Shown one piece after another: positions 1-11,760 of a DNA stretch of 64,000 nt (within the stretch, counting starts at the first letter, position 1; each line of letters begins with the position of its first letter). Below the pieces are notes generated by a model, which saw nothing but the letters and a program-made list of their open reading frames with translations, had not been told where the DNA came from and did no database searches. The DNA comes from Liquidambar formosana (Eukaryota > Streptophyta > Magnoliopsida > Saxifragales > Altingiaceae): NCBI GenBank assembly GCA_039720395.1, contig JBBPBK010000042.1, forward strand, positions 124,001 to 188,000, in the 5' to 3' direction. A program made the position numbers and the translations under genes.

Positions 1-1380
1 GAAAACTCTGCAAGCGTAAATAGTGGAAAAAGCTGGTGTCGGGAATAGGTCCCGAAATTGAGTCTGAAAGTGGTCCTCAAGTGTGAATACGCAGTTCGTT
101 CTGAAAACGGTGCATTGATTACTCTACGGAGTGAAATTAATGGATTCTCATTGCTGACACTTTTGGTCAGACAGTGGCATCACTGTTTAGCACTTCTGGC
201 CGGACGATGGCTAATCTTGATACTTCACTGTTGGCACTTCTGGTCGGACAGTGGCATCACCGTTTGGCACTTCTGGTTCGATGATAGCAAATCTTGATAT
301 ATATGGATTGTGATGTGTGTGAAGTACCCCAGCAAAATTGGGGTGTCTACAGTGCCCATACCTCTTCAAATCTGTCCCGATTCTTGCGTTAATGCAAAGG
401 GCTATTTACATGTTAAAACACATACTCTGTAAACCAAATCATCATATCATCTCCTCTATAAATTTTAATTCCATTCAATTCCAAGTTTTCTTGAAAACAT
501 GTATCCAAATCAACAATTGTGGCAAGTGAAATTGCTAGTGACAAGTAATGGGAACCAAATCACTATATTAGCTGTTCAATCTCTGGTTGGCGGTGTTTAT
601 GGTGGAGGTTGAGAATGGGTTTAAGGCCAAGGGTTAGATCTGTGAACATTTCACAATGCATGGATTGATAAGTACCACACCCACACTCTCTCCTTTATTC
701 TCTTAGATCTCTCTTACAAGAACATAGGATTGAAATGAAAACATCTTCCAAACAACAAATAAATTATTAGTCCTATAAATATTATGCAGAAAATATGAAG
801 AATTGAAGAATTAACAAGAAACTCCTCTCAGGCGCACTTTTCAAACACATGGTTAGCATAATTATGCTTTTTTTTTCTTTAATGGCATATTTGTGTTCAA
901 AATCTATACTATTTACATGTAACTTGAAAATAAATTAAAAAAAAAGAAAAGAAAAGTAAAGAAGAAAAATAAAGATAAGAGTATAGAAGGAAGACTAATA
1001 CAAGTACAAACGATTGTACTCATCGGAGAGAACAGTGGTCATCGGAGATGATGGGGTCATTACACAAGATGGTGCTTTCATAAGATCATTGGAGAAATTT
1101 TATGGAGAGAGAATAGAATGAAGAGAGAAAAATGGAGATAGAAGTTCAACCTATGGTGTGCGTAGCAGAAATGAATTCTCTTCTTCACTCTGGTCTTGGT
1201 TTAAAGTTGAAATTTGCTGTTTGGCAGTCTTTAAAATTTTGAATTTGAGCTTGCCGTTAACAGGGTCTAAGACGCCGTTCGTTTAGGCCGTGCAAATTTC
1301 TAACATCTGCACCATGGTTGACAGATCCATATTCATGCATTTTGATTAGCCTGTGATACCACGTCAGCAGTTACACTGAA
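1..1380. other. No gene recognised; repeat-rich flank
   Basis: No convincing coding region or RNA gene is visible. A direct repeat of about 57 bp with a 77-bp period lies at 165-221 and 242-298 (both contain GACAGTGGCATCAC and end ATCTTGAT). The stretch around 337-352, reading TTGGGGTGTCTACA, resembles the 3' end of many plant gypsy LTRs, so positions 1-352 may be an LTR-element remnant; this is a weak inference. The rest, 353-1380, is AT-rich without recognisable structure. Confidence 0.4.
165..298. repeat. Imperfect direct repeat, period 77 bp
   Basis: Two units of about 57 bp at 165-221 and 242-298 share GACAGTGGCATCAC and end ATCTTGAT. A third partial match to GGCACTTCTGG lies in the spacer. 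It probably belongs to an LTR or another repeat; no coding role is seen. Confidence 0.6.
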
Positions 1381-3240
1381 GTTTTTCTTCCTCATTGAAC
1401 CCATTGATGTTATATCACATGTCATAGATTTTTTTTTAAAAAAATATAGACATGTGAAAAGGGATATGTTGACGCGTATTCATGTTGATGTGAACATATG
1501 GATATATAGATACAAATATGTGTTTATAATCATGTAAATATAAAAACAAATGCACACAATTATCTCTCATGTACTCTATTGGACACATGGTGAAAGGAGA
1601 ATGAAATAGCCTGTATCATCTTATATATAATGAGCAGTGTTGTCTATTGATTCAAAATAATATCGAATATGAATTGGTTGGACCTTCAAAACTTAAAAGG
1701 AAAATTTTTTTTGCCCCATATTAATGATTCATATGGTCATGGCCGGTATGGTGGACTTTGCACCCTATTAGCGCATGAGTCAATAAGAGGGGTCAAATAG
1801 CGTTACTGATCATGATCAACTTAAGAGAGCATTTGATTTTAAAGAGGAAGATGTTATTTTTTTCAAAAAAAATTCTCAAATTTAACATTTCAAATCATGT
1901 GGTAACATAACAATCTATAATTTTAAAATTTGAAATTTGATATTTGAAGTGAATAATTAGATCCAATACCAAGATGTTACCTCATTGGGATCTTGAATTT
2001 TGGAAAAATATTTGGAATATAAAGCATTACTCTGTTAAAAAGTTATGAGTAGTTCCTTGCAATATAGGGCGTGTACTGTGCCACCCCATATGAAAATTTT
2101 TTTATAGGTCAAAATATATGGGTTAAATGTCCATATATAATCTATAGAGGGTACGGTTGCCCATAATAAAATCTCATCTAATGTGAGTGTGGTTTTATCC
2201 CATCTAATAAATTAGGGGGCGCCTATTGCCACCACAAAAATTCTTTTACACCCCCCACTTGTTTTTTACACTTTTTTAGGTTTTATGAAAAATATAAAAG
2301 GTTTTCATGAAAATTAACTGCTTTATCCACTATAAAACATTATTTTGAAGAACCTTGTAGAATCCAAAATCTATCGTTTAAATGGATTTTTTTTTTTTTT
2401 TTTTTTTTTTTTGTGTGGCCATTTTTCATAAAACAAATGCTATAAAAATGAAATTGAGATTGTATATGGCCAAAAATTTCACTTAAACGACAAATTTTAT
2501 GAAAAAAAAAAATCTTCTACAAAGTACAAAGTAGTTCAAAATGATTTACACCCAAAAAAAAATTCTAAGTACTCACCCATATTCACGAACCCAAAAACAA
2601 AAAAAAACAAAAAAAAAATCTAAGTATTCAATTTTTTTTTCTAGTACCAACTTAAATTTTGCTTGCCAATATAATTACTAAAATTTGCTTACGTAAGAGC
2701 TATGAGAGCATTGCTGCGTTGAGAGAGAAGAGATTGTGACAAGATCTTAAATCTATCTTCAATTCGTTAAAGCTCTCAAAGGCTACTATCCATTTTTGGC
2801 TACTTTAGCTATCAAAATGATATTTTTTAAAAATAGATAGTCAGACATCCAATGGATAGTCTAGGGTCTTTAAATATTTTAAATTTTTTTTATATTAATA
2901 ATCCTTATTTTTTTGATCATCTGGTGGGAGAGGAAAAAAAAGAAAGAAAAAGACATGATGTATAGGGAGAGGAAAAGTGTAATTTGTTTACTAAAAAAAA
3001 GTTAATTATGATGGCCTATTCATGCCCATGAATTGCTCTATTAACCAGATCGAATTAACCAAAAAAATACATTTAATTATTTATTGAAAAAGCAATCTAT
3101 CACAATGTTGCTCTTGAAGTAGAAATGTTCCGTTAACCCAAAGCCTAAAATTACAAACCAAATATAAAATCTGAAGACAACTGAAACCACTCGATGTTTA
3201 TCATCCTCTCATCCGGCTAGAGAGGTAGTCACACTCCAAA
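1381..3240. repeat. Segmentally duplicated 3' flank of CAD copy 1
   Basis: This stretch aligns by eye with 12315-14865 (beside copy 3) and 59870-62655 (beside copy 5). Shared anchors include TTATCTCTCATG near 1560, the run around GGCGCCTATTGCCACCAC near 2218, and the purine-rich GGGAGAGG near 2926. A shortened version lies at 52650-53670 beside copy 4. It contains no gene. On the minus strand, AATAAA at 3080-3085 lies about 175 bp past the copy 1 stop and is conserved in the other copies, so it is a candidate poly(A) signal. Confidence 0.7.
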
Positions 3241-3259
3241 GGGAACAAAATCTCAGGAG

Positions 3260-3643
3260 CTACTGGCTTGGCTTTAATGTGTTCCCAACATCGATTACAA
3301 ATCGGTATCTAACATCAGCCTTCGCGAGACGCTCCATTGCAGTGTTTACATAGTCCATCGAAATAACCTCAATATCTGCTGTTATGTTGTGTTTTGCTGC
3401 AAAATCAATCATTTCTTGTGTTTCCTTTAACCCCCCAGTGGTACTCCCTGCTACTATCTTCCTCCCTGTCAATCCACAATTCATTGTTAGCTTTAGTTTC
3501 TCTCTCAAAGTTTATCTTAAATCCTCTACGACTGCCATAAGAGGCTAGCATTCAACAAAATTTGAGAAGAATAAGAAAGAGGCACATGCTGCCATGCATG
3601 GCAACCTCTCAAGTAGGCAATATGCATGTAGCCTTGTATATAG

Positions 3644-3683
<40 letters not shown>

Positions 3684-5800
3684 GTGTACTCCCGGTTGGG
3701 TGAATACGTGCTGATAAAACTTATACCTTGTATTAGAACCATGCATTTGTATTCCATGCATTGGCTTAATGTATTTCATAACCCACGTACGTACTAATGC
3801 ACAAGATATAGTACAACCCCTAATGAGATGTTGATATATTCATGCTCACCTAACCATCAACGTATCTATATATATAAGCATACAGTTATGTTCCCATCAG
3901 CATGTGTTGATATAAGTTATATCAGCACCATGAATAGGGGTTGTACCTCTTGCATTGGTCCAATGTACCTCATATCCCACTAATGCACAAGGTACAGTTC
4001 CTAATATGGGTGTTGACATAAGTTATATCAGCATGTGCTTACCTGATCATCATCCTATAAACATAAGCCAATAAAATATAATTGTAATGTTGTATATACT
4101 TACCCACAAGCAAGGGAAAGATTGGTAATTCCAGCGGCTTGTCCGGTGCACCAACCATTATAAGTTTTCCGTGATATTTCAGAAGACCAATCAATGGTAG
4201 GAGAGGATGAACTGCAGAGACCGTATCAATGATACCGTCCATTGTGCCCACAGCAGCCTACAAATTAAAATTCGACATAATAGAATAAGCAATATTACAT
4301 ACTCAAAAAAAAACAAAAAACAAAAAACAAAAAAGGAAAGTTGTGAATTGTAACGTACCTGCATCTGCTCCGAGTCACGACTAACCAAAAAGGAGTCCGC
4401 ACCAAGATGCCTTATAGCTTCATCCTTTTTGTCGGGGGAAGTACTAATCACAGTCACCTTAACCCCAAAAGCCTTTGCAAATTTAACGGCTACATGGCCC
4501 AGCCCACCAAGGCCCACCACGCCCAAGTGCATACCAGGTTTGTTGAGTTCAAAGTATTTCAAGGGGCTATACACTGTGATCCCTGCGCATAGAAGAGGAG
4601 CACCACTATCAAGAGGCAAGTTGTCTGGAAAACGGAGGACGAAGTGCTCGTCGGCGACCATGATGTCGGAGAAGCCTCCGTAGGTGCGGGTTCCGTCGTA
4701 GTAAGTGCAATTATATGTGAGCACCCATTGTGGGCAGTAATTTTCAAGATCATTCTTGCAGCTATCGCAAGAGTGGCACGATCCAACGAAGCACCCCACG
4801 CCCACTCTATCTCCGATTTTAAACTTCTCTACCTTCTTCCCGATCTCCGTCACTACGCCGACGATTTCGTGCCTGCATTGGAAAATACTCCGTATTGAAA
4901 TAGAAGAACGTACATTACAATAGAAAGATAATAACCTCATTAATCGATCCCCACCCAAGAAAACAAAAACCGACCAGCTACATTGCTACACAACGCCCAG
5001 CCCAACTGCCCAAGAGAACATGACACAAGGAAACACCTAGCGATAATTGTGGTGGGGATTAGCCAATAGAGCAAACCCCAGTAGACCAAAAACGTACATA
5101 AGTGCAACACAATACACTACAATACAAAAGCATCCCAAAGCAGTACATGAGCGCAACCCAATTCCATTACCAAGGAGCCAAGACCCCTTATATAGCAAAT
5201 TAATTAGTCTCCGACTGAAAAAGCATAGCCGTAGTATCAAAAAAAAAAAAAAAAAAAAAAAAGGGAAAAGAGAGCTGAGTAAGAGCCAAGCAATAACCAA
5301 ATCCACCAAGAAAGACACCCAACACTCACTAAAGATCGAGCGGTCGTACCAACAGAGATATATAGGTCTATCTCCAAAGTCTCACACACCCAAATTGAGA
5401 AGCTCTAGCTGATCGAATTAATGAAGAAGGATAGGAGGGGGAAAAAAAAAACCTTATCAACAATACGTCCTAAAACAAAATTATTATTATTATTATTTTT
5501 TTTTCATACTAGAAAAACAAAGCAATATATTAAGCAATGTAAAATAGAAAATTGGGTTACGGTTGGGTAGATGGGTGTGGGGCATACGTACCCAGGGACG
5601 ATTGGGTATGTAGACGTTCCCCATTCGTTTTTGGCATTGTGAAGATCAGAGTGGCATATTCCACAGTAGAGCACTTTGAATGTCACGTCTTTTTCTCCTG
5701 TTGCCCTGCATTCATATCATTTCAATTATAACTCAAACACCACTAATATCTTTTTCACTCATTTTCTGTGAAAAGAATAAAATTATGGAGTCATAAAATG

Positions 5801-5837
<37 letters not shown>

Positions 5838-5943
5838 AAGATTACCTTCTGGAGAATTTAAAAGGGGAGAAGACACCAGAAGTGTCTTTGGCTGCCCATC
5901 CGAAGGCTTTCTGTGGGTGCTTTGTCTCTGGTGATTTAGCCAT
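3260..5943 (-). CDS. CAD-family zinc alcohol dehydrogenase, copy 1 (intact)
   Basis: Five exons: 5846-5943, 5592-5705, 4359-4872, 4104-4257 and 3260-3465, all with GT/AG introns, giving 361 aa with a TAG stop. This is the usual length for cytosolic medium-chain zinc dehydrogenases of the CAD/ELI3/mannitol dehydrogenase/8-hydroxygeraniol dehydrogenase branch, which interconvert alcohols and aldehydes with NADP(H). Visible motifs: catalytic zinc site Cys47 in CGICHSDLH, His72-Glu73 after PG, and Cys166 in LLCAGITVY; structural zinc cysteines 103, 106, 109 and 117; the GLGGLG cofactor loop. The ATG is the first in the leader and begins MAKSPE, typical of this branch. Exact substrate cannot be told from sequence. 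Intron 4 carries two small MITE-like inserts, and intron 2 carries a stretch shared with copies 3 and 4. This is the only complete, undamaged copy in the window. Confidence 0.93.
3686..4058. mobile_element. Two foldback MITE-like inserts in intron 4 of CAD copy 1
   Basis: Two related units (about 3686-3869 and 3889-4058) have ends built from CAGCACGTGCTGATATAA-type sequence or its variants and finish near CTGATCATCATCCTA. They are flanked by TA-rich DNA, including a (TA)n run at about 3650-3680. Relatives occur in intron 4 of copies 3, 4 and 5 and at 8714-8890, 13800-13975, 52650-52825 and 61570-61745. Small size, inverted ends and TA flanks suggest a Stowaway-like or foldback family; no transposase is visible. 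Confidence 0.6.
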
Positions 5944-5973
5944 TTTACGCAGTAGCTGTAATGAGTTTTTGAG

Positions 5974-6010
<37 letters not shown>

Positions 6011-6110
6011 TGTTGTGAGGTGGTGTTATGGAGCTTTATATAGGATTGGAGGCAGTGGGGGTTGTGGGTTTTGGGGTGACGTAGTAGGTGAGGTAATTGT
6101 GTCGTAGAGC
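5944..6110 (-). promoter_or_regulatory. Core promoter and leader of CAD copy 1
   Basis: Reading the minus strand, a TATA box (TATATAAAG, 6034-6042) lies about 90 bp upstream of the ATG. A (GA)n/(CT)n microsatellite at 5977-6007 falls in the presumed 5' leader. Upstream, TGACGTA (6077-6083) is a bZIP-type ACGT core next to an ACCTAC stretch reminiscent of the AC elements known from phenylpropanoid promoters. The same layout precedes copies 3 and 4 and, displaced, copy 2. Confidence 0.65.
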
Positions 6111-6324
6111 TTTGCATAAATTATTACAAGGTTGACCGAAAAAAAGGAAGGAGGACGTGCGTTTGGGGCTGACGCCGTCGCTGAGCTAATGGAGTACGTA
6201 TCATCATAGGGTTGTGGGAGTTTTTGTGCCTTGTTTCTCCTGACCACGTCATAAGCCGCGAAAGTTTATTTTGATGGCAGGCTGCTTGACTGCTCGTCAG
6301 TCCTCATTATATATATATATAAAA

Positions 6325-6828
6325 GGGTAAATTACATTTTAGGATTCAAGTTTGAATCAAGTTTCACTTTAAGATTTAAAGTTTAAATTGCGTCGATTCA
6401 ATACTCAAATTATTAGTTGAGTTCTAATTTGAGGTTTGCCGTAAGAATTTTCTATATTATCTCTACTTTACCTTTTTTATGGGTTTGAAAACCATATTTT
6501 ATCTTTATCAACATTTAATAAACCTTTATATTTTTACCAAATTTGAATCACTAAGCCGTTAGATTTGTAGTTTTGTAAATGAAAAATATAAAAGTTTATT
6601 AGATGTTGATAGATGTAATATAAAGAGAGAAAGAAGATAAGAGTAATTCAGATCTAATCAAAATACAAAGGTTTATTAGATATTGATAAGGGTTTTCAAA
6701 CCCATAAAAGGCGCAAAAAATAGATAATACAGAAAATTCTGACAGTGTTCTCCAAATTGCAACTCACTAATGATTCGGATATTGAATTGATGCAATTTAA
6801 ACTTTGGATTCTAAAGTGCAAATTACCC
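6325..6828. mobile_element. Foldback MITE, 504 bp
   Basis: Begins GGGTAAATTACATTTTAG and ends with the near-complement CTAAAGTGCAAATTACCC. The arms stay complementary for roughly 230 bp each (for example ATGGGTTTGAAAACC near 6479 against GGTTTTCAAACCCAT near 6692). It contains no open reading frame. The target-site duplication is unclear in the A/T-rich flanks. Confidence 0.7.
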
Positions 6829-8240
6829 AATAAATAATAAAATACATATCTATTTTAATACTATTGTTTTTCTTACATATTTTTATTCCCCTATTAAGAT
6901 TGATCATGACCTGCATACTCTAACGTTTATATTCTTTTATTTATTTTATTTTGTTTTATTTTATCCGTAGGCAAAGAGCTAAAGTTTATATTCTGCAAGC
7001 ACTTGTTCTTCATTCAATTTTATTCCTCATCTTTGCTACAACATAGTAGGGAGTAACTATACAGTTCTTTTAATATTAAGTACATCTGATGTAACTTTGC
7101 ATTAAATGTATTTTAAAAATTTTACCCTTGATTTGTGTTTTTTGAAATTAAACCAACTTTTAGATTAAATTTGATTAATATGTATGTCATGCATATAAAA
7201 AATCAAGTTGATCCGAGATTAAGAGCTGTTTCATTCATAAATGTCTATAAATGAGCGATTGTTATTGATTAAAAAATATAAGTTTTTGATTAAAAAACAA
7301 TGAGCCTTGGATTAACTTTTAACATGGATTGCCTACATGAAAAGGCTATAAATCTAATCTAATCTAATAATTGATTTTGCAAAATAAAAATCACAAGCCG
7401 TAAGAGTTTTGGAGTGCACCTTAGGTGCACTTGATATTATTTATTCCCATTTTATTTGATCACTTTGACCAAACACACGTATAAGGCAATACATTAAATG
7501 CATTGCCATGTCACCTACTTAATTATAGTTTTTTGAATTTTCCCGCGCAAACAAAAAAAAAAAAAAAAAAAAGAAAGAAAAAAAAATTTCTAAGAAAACT
7601 TAGTTAAAGAGGTATTTTAGATGGGTCAAAGGCACTTGAGTCTAGTGGCATGTGCGTTCCATTCCAATGTGGGATTTGCAGAGGTTTTGATTTTATCTCT
7701 TATCCTATCGTTTGACCCAAAAAAAAAAAAAAAAAAGAAAAAAAAAAGGGTAAAGGGTCAAAGGAAGTATATATATATATATATACGCTACAACATTTTC
7801 TGTAATTTTAATGCATTTTGATGAAACCCTTTTCTTTCATAAAAATATGAAGTCAAGAGCCATTTACAGGTTTGTATTTATCTTGCAGACATGATGCTAG
7901 CTAGCTGCAAGCATATCATCCATCCCAGTCTGAACCCTAAACAGCAGGTCTAGGATGTCCAAAATCCAGGCTTGGGACGGGTCTGGTATAAGGACAAAAA
8001 GGCATAATAGTGTCTCTTCGAAGACATCCATTAAAATTGGAGAATAGTAATATAATAATGCCCAATTAAATCCCAAAACTTGATTCTGTATTATTATTTT
8101 TTTATTTTTATTTTTATTTTTTGGGTGCCGCACACAAAGGTGGGGTACATACATGACCCTTATTTTATTTTTCCTTTTCTATCAGAGGTAAGAAAAAATA
8201 TTAGAAACAGAAGAAATTAATCAACGGCAATGAGCCATGC
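6829..8240. repeat. Intergenic block duplicated at 35.2-39.0 kb
   Basis: This spacer aligns with 35170-35405, 36771-36893 and 37939-39012, where it is broken by a MULE and an hAT-like element. Shared anchors include AAGATTGATCATGACCTGCAT, GCAAGCACTTGTTCTTC and ACATGATGCTAGC. The part at 7621-7740 (TCTAGTGGCATGT, then an A-rich stretch) matches the SINE-like unit at 38372-38520. No gene is seen. Confidence 0.7.
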
Positions 8241-8910
8241 AATAGAGACTTGGTAATTGGAGAAGTCAATATGGAGAAGAAGATGGCATGTTGAGTTCAA
8301 AGATCCAATTAATAAACATGCATGCTGGTTTTTTTATACTACAGAATTGTTTGTTTAATTTCTTTTTCCACAGATTTAATTCCATTAATTGTGACCAATG
8401 ATGATATATATACATATATCTATATCTATATCTATATATATTCTTTGTCATACTCACAAAACATGGATCATGGATGGAATGTATAGTATTCTCTTCCACA
8501 ACCCACCTGTACGTGTAATGTTTTGAAAATAGGACACCACATTTGGTTTCTGAATATAGGCTCCAAATGATTGGTAGACAGTGAAATAGATCGAAAAGAG
8601 GTGGGGGGTAAGCTTCAAATATGGCATGAAAGTAACTTTGAAAAGGGCTCACACCATGGCATGGTGGCTATGGAGGAATTGCTTCATATTCACATAATGT
8701 GAGCTCAAATTTGGTTATGTTTTCATTAGCACGTGTTGATATAAGTTATATCAGCACCATGCATTGGGGGTTGTACCCCTTGCATTGATCCAATGTACCT
8801 CATATCTCACTAATGCAAATGGTACAACTCCCAATTAATGCGGGTATTGATATAAGTTATATTAGCCCATACTTACCTGATCATCATCCTACATATATAT
8901 ATATATATAT
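8241..8910. other. Intergenic; microsatellite and MITE-like unit
   Basis: No gene seen. A TA/TATC microsatellite lies at about 8402-8441. 8637-8706 resembles 19445-19535 (both contain GGCTCACAYCATGGCATG). 8714-8890 is a member of the small MITE-like family found in intron 4 of the CAD copies. A (TA)n run at 8892-8910 leads into the foldback element that follows. Confidence 0.5.
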
Positions 8911-9253
8911 ACAGAAATGATCCTATCAGCACGTGCTGATATAGGTTATATCAGCACGGCTACAAACCTACAATTGCTGATTACAAACCTACAATTCACT
9001 GATTAGAAACTTATAATTGACTGACTACAAATGTACAAATGGACGGCTTTTAAATAGCTACAAACATCCCATTTCACTGACTACAAACCTATAATTGACT
9101 GACTACAATCACCCAGGCCCGATAATTGTCCATTTGTAGTCAATCAATTGTAAGTTTGTAATCAGTGAATTGTAGGTTTGTAATCAGCAATTGTAGGTTT
9201 GTAGCCATGCTGATATAACCTATATCAATACGTGCTGATAGGATCATTTCTGT
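8911..9253. mobile_element. Near-palindromic foldback MITE, 343 bp
   Basis: Left arm starts ACAGAAATGATCCTATCAGC and the right arm ends with its complement GGATCATTTCTGT. Inside, the arms also match (CAGCACGTGCTGATATAGG, CTACAAACCTACAATTGCTG), so nearly the whole unit can fold into one hairpin. It sits between (TA)n runs, which fits insertion at TA. It has no coding capacity. Confidence 0.8.
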
Positions 9254-9255
9254 AT

Positions 9256-9362
9256 ATATATATATGCATTTTCATCTAGTGCTCTAGTCCCCAAAATTAA
9301 CAGAACACATATATATATGCATTTTCATCTAGTGCTCTAGTCCCCAAAATTAACAGAACACA
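9256..9362. repeat. Tandem duplication of about 53 bp
   Basis: Two adjacent copies of a unit containing GCATTTTCATCTAGTGCTCT and ending AACAGAACACAT lie between the foldback element and the 3' flank of CAD copy 2. The copies are almost identical, so the duplication is recent. Confidence 0.85.
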
Positions 9363-9556
9363 TGTATTTAATTATTTATTGAAAATTCAATCCATCACAA
9401 TGTTGCTCCTTGTAGGAAGTAGAAATTTTTCGACAACCAAATCTTGAGATCGGATAGACCAAATATAATAATTCAAGACAACTGAAACCAATCAATGTCT
9501 ATCATGCATATATCCTCGTCCAACCATAGAGCTAGTCGAATTAAGAGAACAAAAAT

Positions 9557-11124
9557 TCAGGAGTTGTTAGGCTTCAATGTGTTCCCAATATCGATTACAA
9601 ATTGGTATCTAACATCAGCTTTTGCGAGACGCTCCATTGCAGTGTTCACATAGTCTATCGAAATAACCTCAATATTTGCTGTTATGTTGTGTTTTGCTGT
9701 AAAATCAATCATTTCTTGTACTTCCTTTAACCCACCAGCGATACTCCCAGCTATCATCTTCCTCCCTTCAAAATCAATCATAATTTCTTCATATATATAT
9801 ATAAACCTAACCCATCTTAACCAATAAAATAATTAAGTTTGCAATGTTATGTATGCTTACCCATAAGTAGAGGAAAGATTGGTAATTCAAGCGGCCTATT
9901 CGGCGCACCAACCATTACAAGTTTTCCATGAGACTTTAGAAGGCCAATCAATGGTAGGAGAGGGTGAACTGCAGAGACCGTATCAATGATACCATCCATT
10001 GTTCCCATTGCAGCCTATACATTAATTCAATATATATATATATATATCAAAATAAAGCTTATATCCATAACAAAATCATCATAAATGTGACATACCTGTA
10101 TTTGCTCCGAGTCACGACTAACCAAAAACGAGTCCGCACCAAGATGTCTCATAGCTTCATCCTTTTTGTTGGGGGAAGTACTAATCACTGTCACTTTAAC
10201 CCCAAAAGCCTTTGCAAACTTCACGGCTACATGGCCCAGCCCACCAAGGCCCACCACGCCCAAGTGCATACCGGGTTTGTTGAGTTCAAAGTATTTCAAG
10301 GGGCTATACACTGTGATCCCAGCACGTAGAAGAAGAGCACCACTATCGAGAGGCAAGTTGTCAGGAAAACAGAGGATGAAGTGCTCGTCGGCGACCATAA
10401 TGTCGGAGAAGCCTCCATAGTTTGTGGTTCCATCATGATAAGTGGAACCAGAACCATAGGTGGGCATCCATTTTTCGCAGTAATTCTCAAGATCATTGTG
10501 ACAGTTGTCACAAGAGTGGCACGATCCAACGAAGCATCCCACGCCCACTGTGTCTCCAATTTTAAACTTTTTTACCTTGTTCCCAACCTCCGTCACTATG
10601 CCCACGATTTCGTGCCTGCATTGGACATTTCGTGTGACTTAGATAAAAGTCATAAAGATGTGACCAAATCTTGTTTGGCACTTTCAATTCTGATATGATA
10701 TTAAAGGGTAATTAGAAATTATAATATAAAGAGGAAAGAGGACAAGGCAATCATATATTCCGATCCTACAATAGAAAATTGAGTTAGGATTGGGTCAGTG
10801 GGTGGGGGGCCATACGTACCCAGGGACGAGGGGGTAAGTAGACGTGCCCCATTCGTTCTTGGCATTGTGAAAATCAGTGTGGCATATCTCACAGTAGAGC
10901 ACTTTGAATTTCACGTCTTTCTCTCCTGTTGCCCTGGTATCCATTTTATTACCACAACATCATTAGTATATCTGTATATATCCTTGTCATCATATGTATG
11001 CATGCATATAGAAGCAATAAGATTACCTTCTGGAGAATTTAAAGGGGGAGAAGACACCGGATGCGTCTTTGGTTGCCCATCCGAAGGCCTTCTGTGGGTG
11101 CTCTGTTTCTGGTGATTTTGCCAT
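9557..11124 (-). CDS. CAD-family dehydrogenase, copy 2 (open frame, altered zinc site)
   Basis: Exons 11027-11124, 10820-10933, 10096-10615, 9861-10014 and 9557-9765 join to 364 aa with no stop. The introns are the shortest of the array (93, 204, 81 and 95 bp). The protein is clearly homologous to copy 1, with a two-residue insertion (GSG before STYHDG) in exon 3. The active site is altered: the motif around Cys47 reads CEICHTDFH instead of CGICHSDLH, and the third catalytic zinc ligand, Cys in LLCAGITVY, is Arg (codon CGT, residue 168, in [10 protein letters not shown]). Structural zinc cysteines, the HE pair and GLGGLG are kept. An uninterrupted frame with a lost zinc ligand suggests either a recently dying gene or a non-catalytic paralogue. 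Its leader is interrupted by a solo LTR. Confidence 0.88.
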
Positions 11125-11171
11125 TTTACGCGGTAACTCTTGTGCGTGTGTGAGAGAGAGATAGAGATAAT

Positions 11172-11760
11172 TGTTACATATGATTTAAATTAATGCAAAT
11201 AATTGCATTGATGAAACATAAGTAACCAGCGTTGCTTAGTCTTCATCTTCTAGAGCTGTTGGTCTTTTTGACCATTGGCAACTTTATTGCATCCGTTACA
11301 TATGCATGTAACAGCACCCATTAACACCATCAATTAATTATCATTTACACACCACAAGCATACTATAAGGCACATAGCCGTTGGATACATAGCATCTAAA
11401 AGAATAGGTATATATTATACTAAAAAATCTGCTATTGTTGATTCCATCATTTGTTTTTTGAGCTTTTCCATTTTCATTGAAATATATATATTTTCGTGAG
11501 CATTGGGCAATTTAAGGTTCGTGGGAAGTCTTAGCTGCACACAAGGCTACCCAGAGGATCATTGTATCTTGGGAGAAAAGCGTCAATCAAACCCAGTGCA
11601 GACGGGGGCGTATTTTCTCTAAGGATAGCACATCACGCGTGCCTTGATCCACAGGCTATTCTAAACTCTTTTCTGATTACATAATTATCTTGGTTAATTG
11701 TTATTTCATATCATTTGTTTATTGCTAAAATTTATAGAATTCCTCACCTTATTTCTAACA
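11172..11760 (+). mobile_element. Solo LTR (589 bp) in the leader of CAD copy 2
   Basis: Begins TGTTACATATG and ends TTTCTAACA, so the termini are the inverted pair TGTTA/TAACA. It is flanked by a perfect 5-bp target duplication, ATAAT (11167-11171 and 11761-11765). This is the signature of a solo LTR left by recombination between two LTRs. A TATA-like CTATAAGG near 11353 suggests plus orientation, opposite to the CAD gene. It starts only 42 bp upstream of the copy 2 ATG, between the start codon and the sequence homologous to the copy 1 core promoter. Confidence 0.85.

Noticed and set aside
58..297. 79-codon open frame in the 77-bp repeat region
   Set aside because: It arises from the direct repeat and has no recognisable domain or gene context.
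1..352. Possible gypsy LTR tail at the window start
   Set aside because: Only a short end-like motif is visible and the other LTR would be outside the window, so it is mentioned but not called.
3545..3757. Short frames across the (TA)n run in intron 4 of CAD copy 1
   Set aside because: The IYIYIY-type peptide is a translated microsatellite.
4429..4683. Plus-strand open frame opposite CAD exon 3 (also at 10166, 15807, 54567 and 63578)
   Set aside because: It is the antisense shadow of the conserved exon; it recurs only because the exon is duplicated, and it has no start, splice or domain support of its own.
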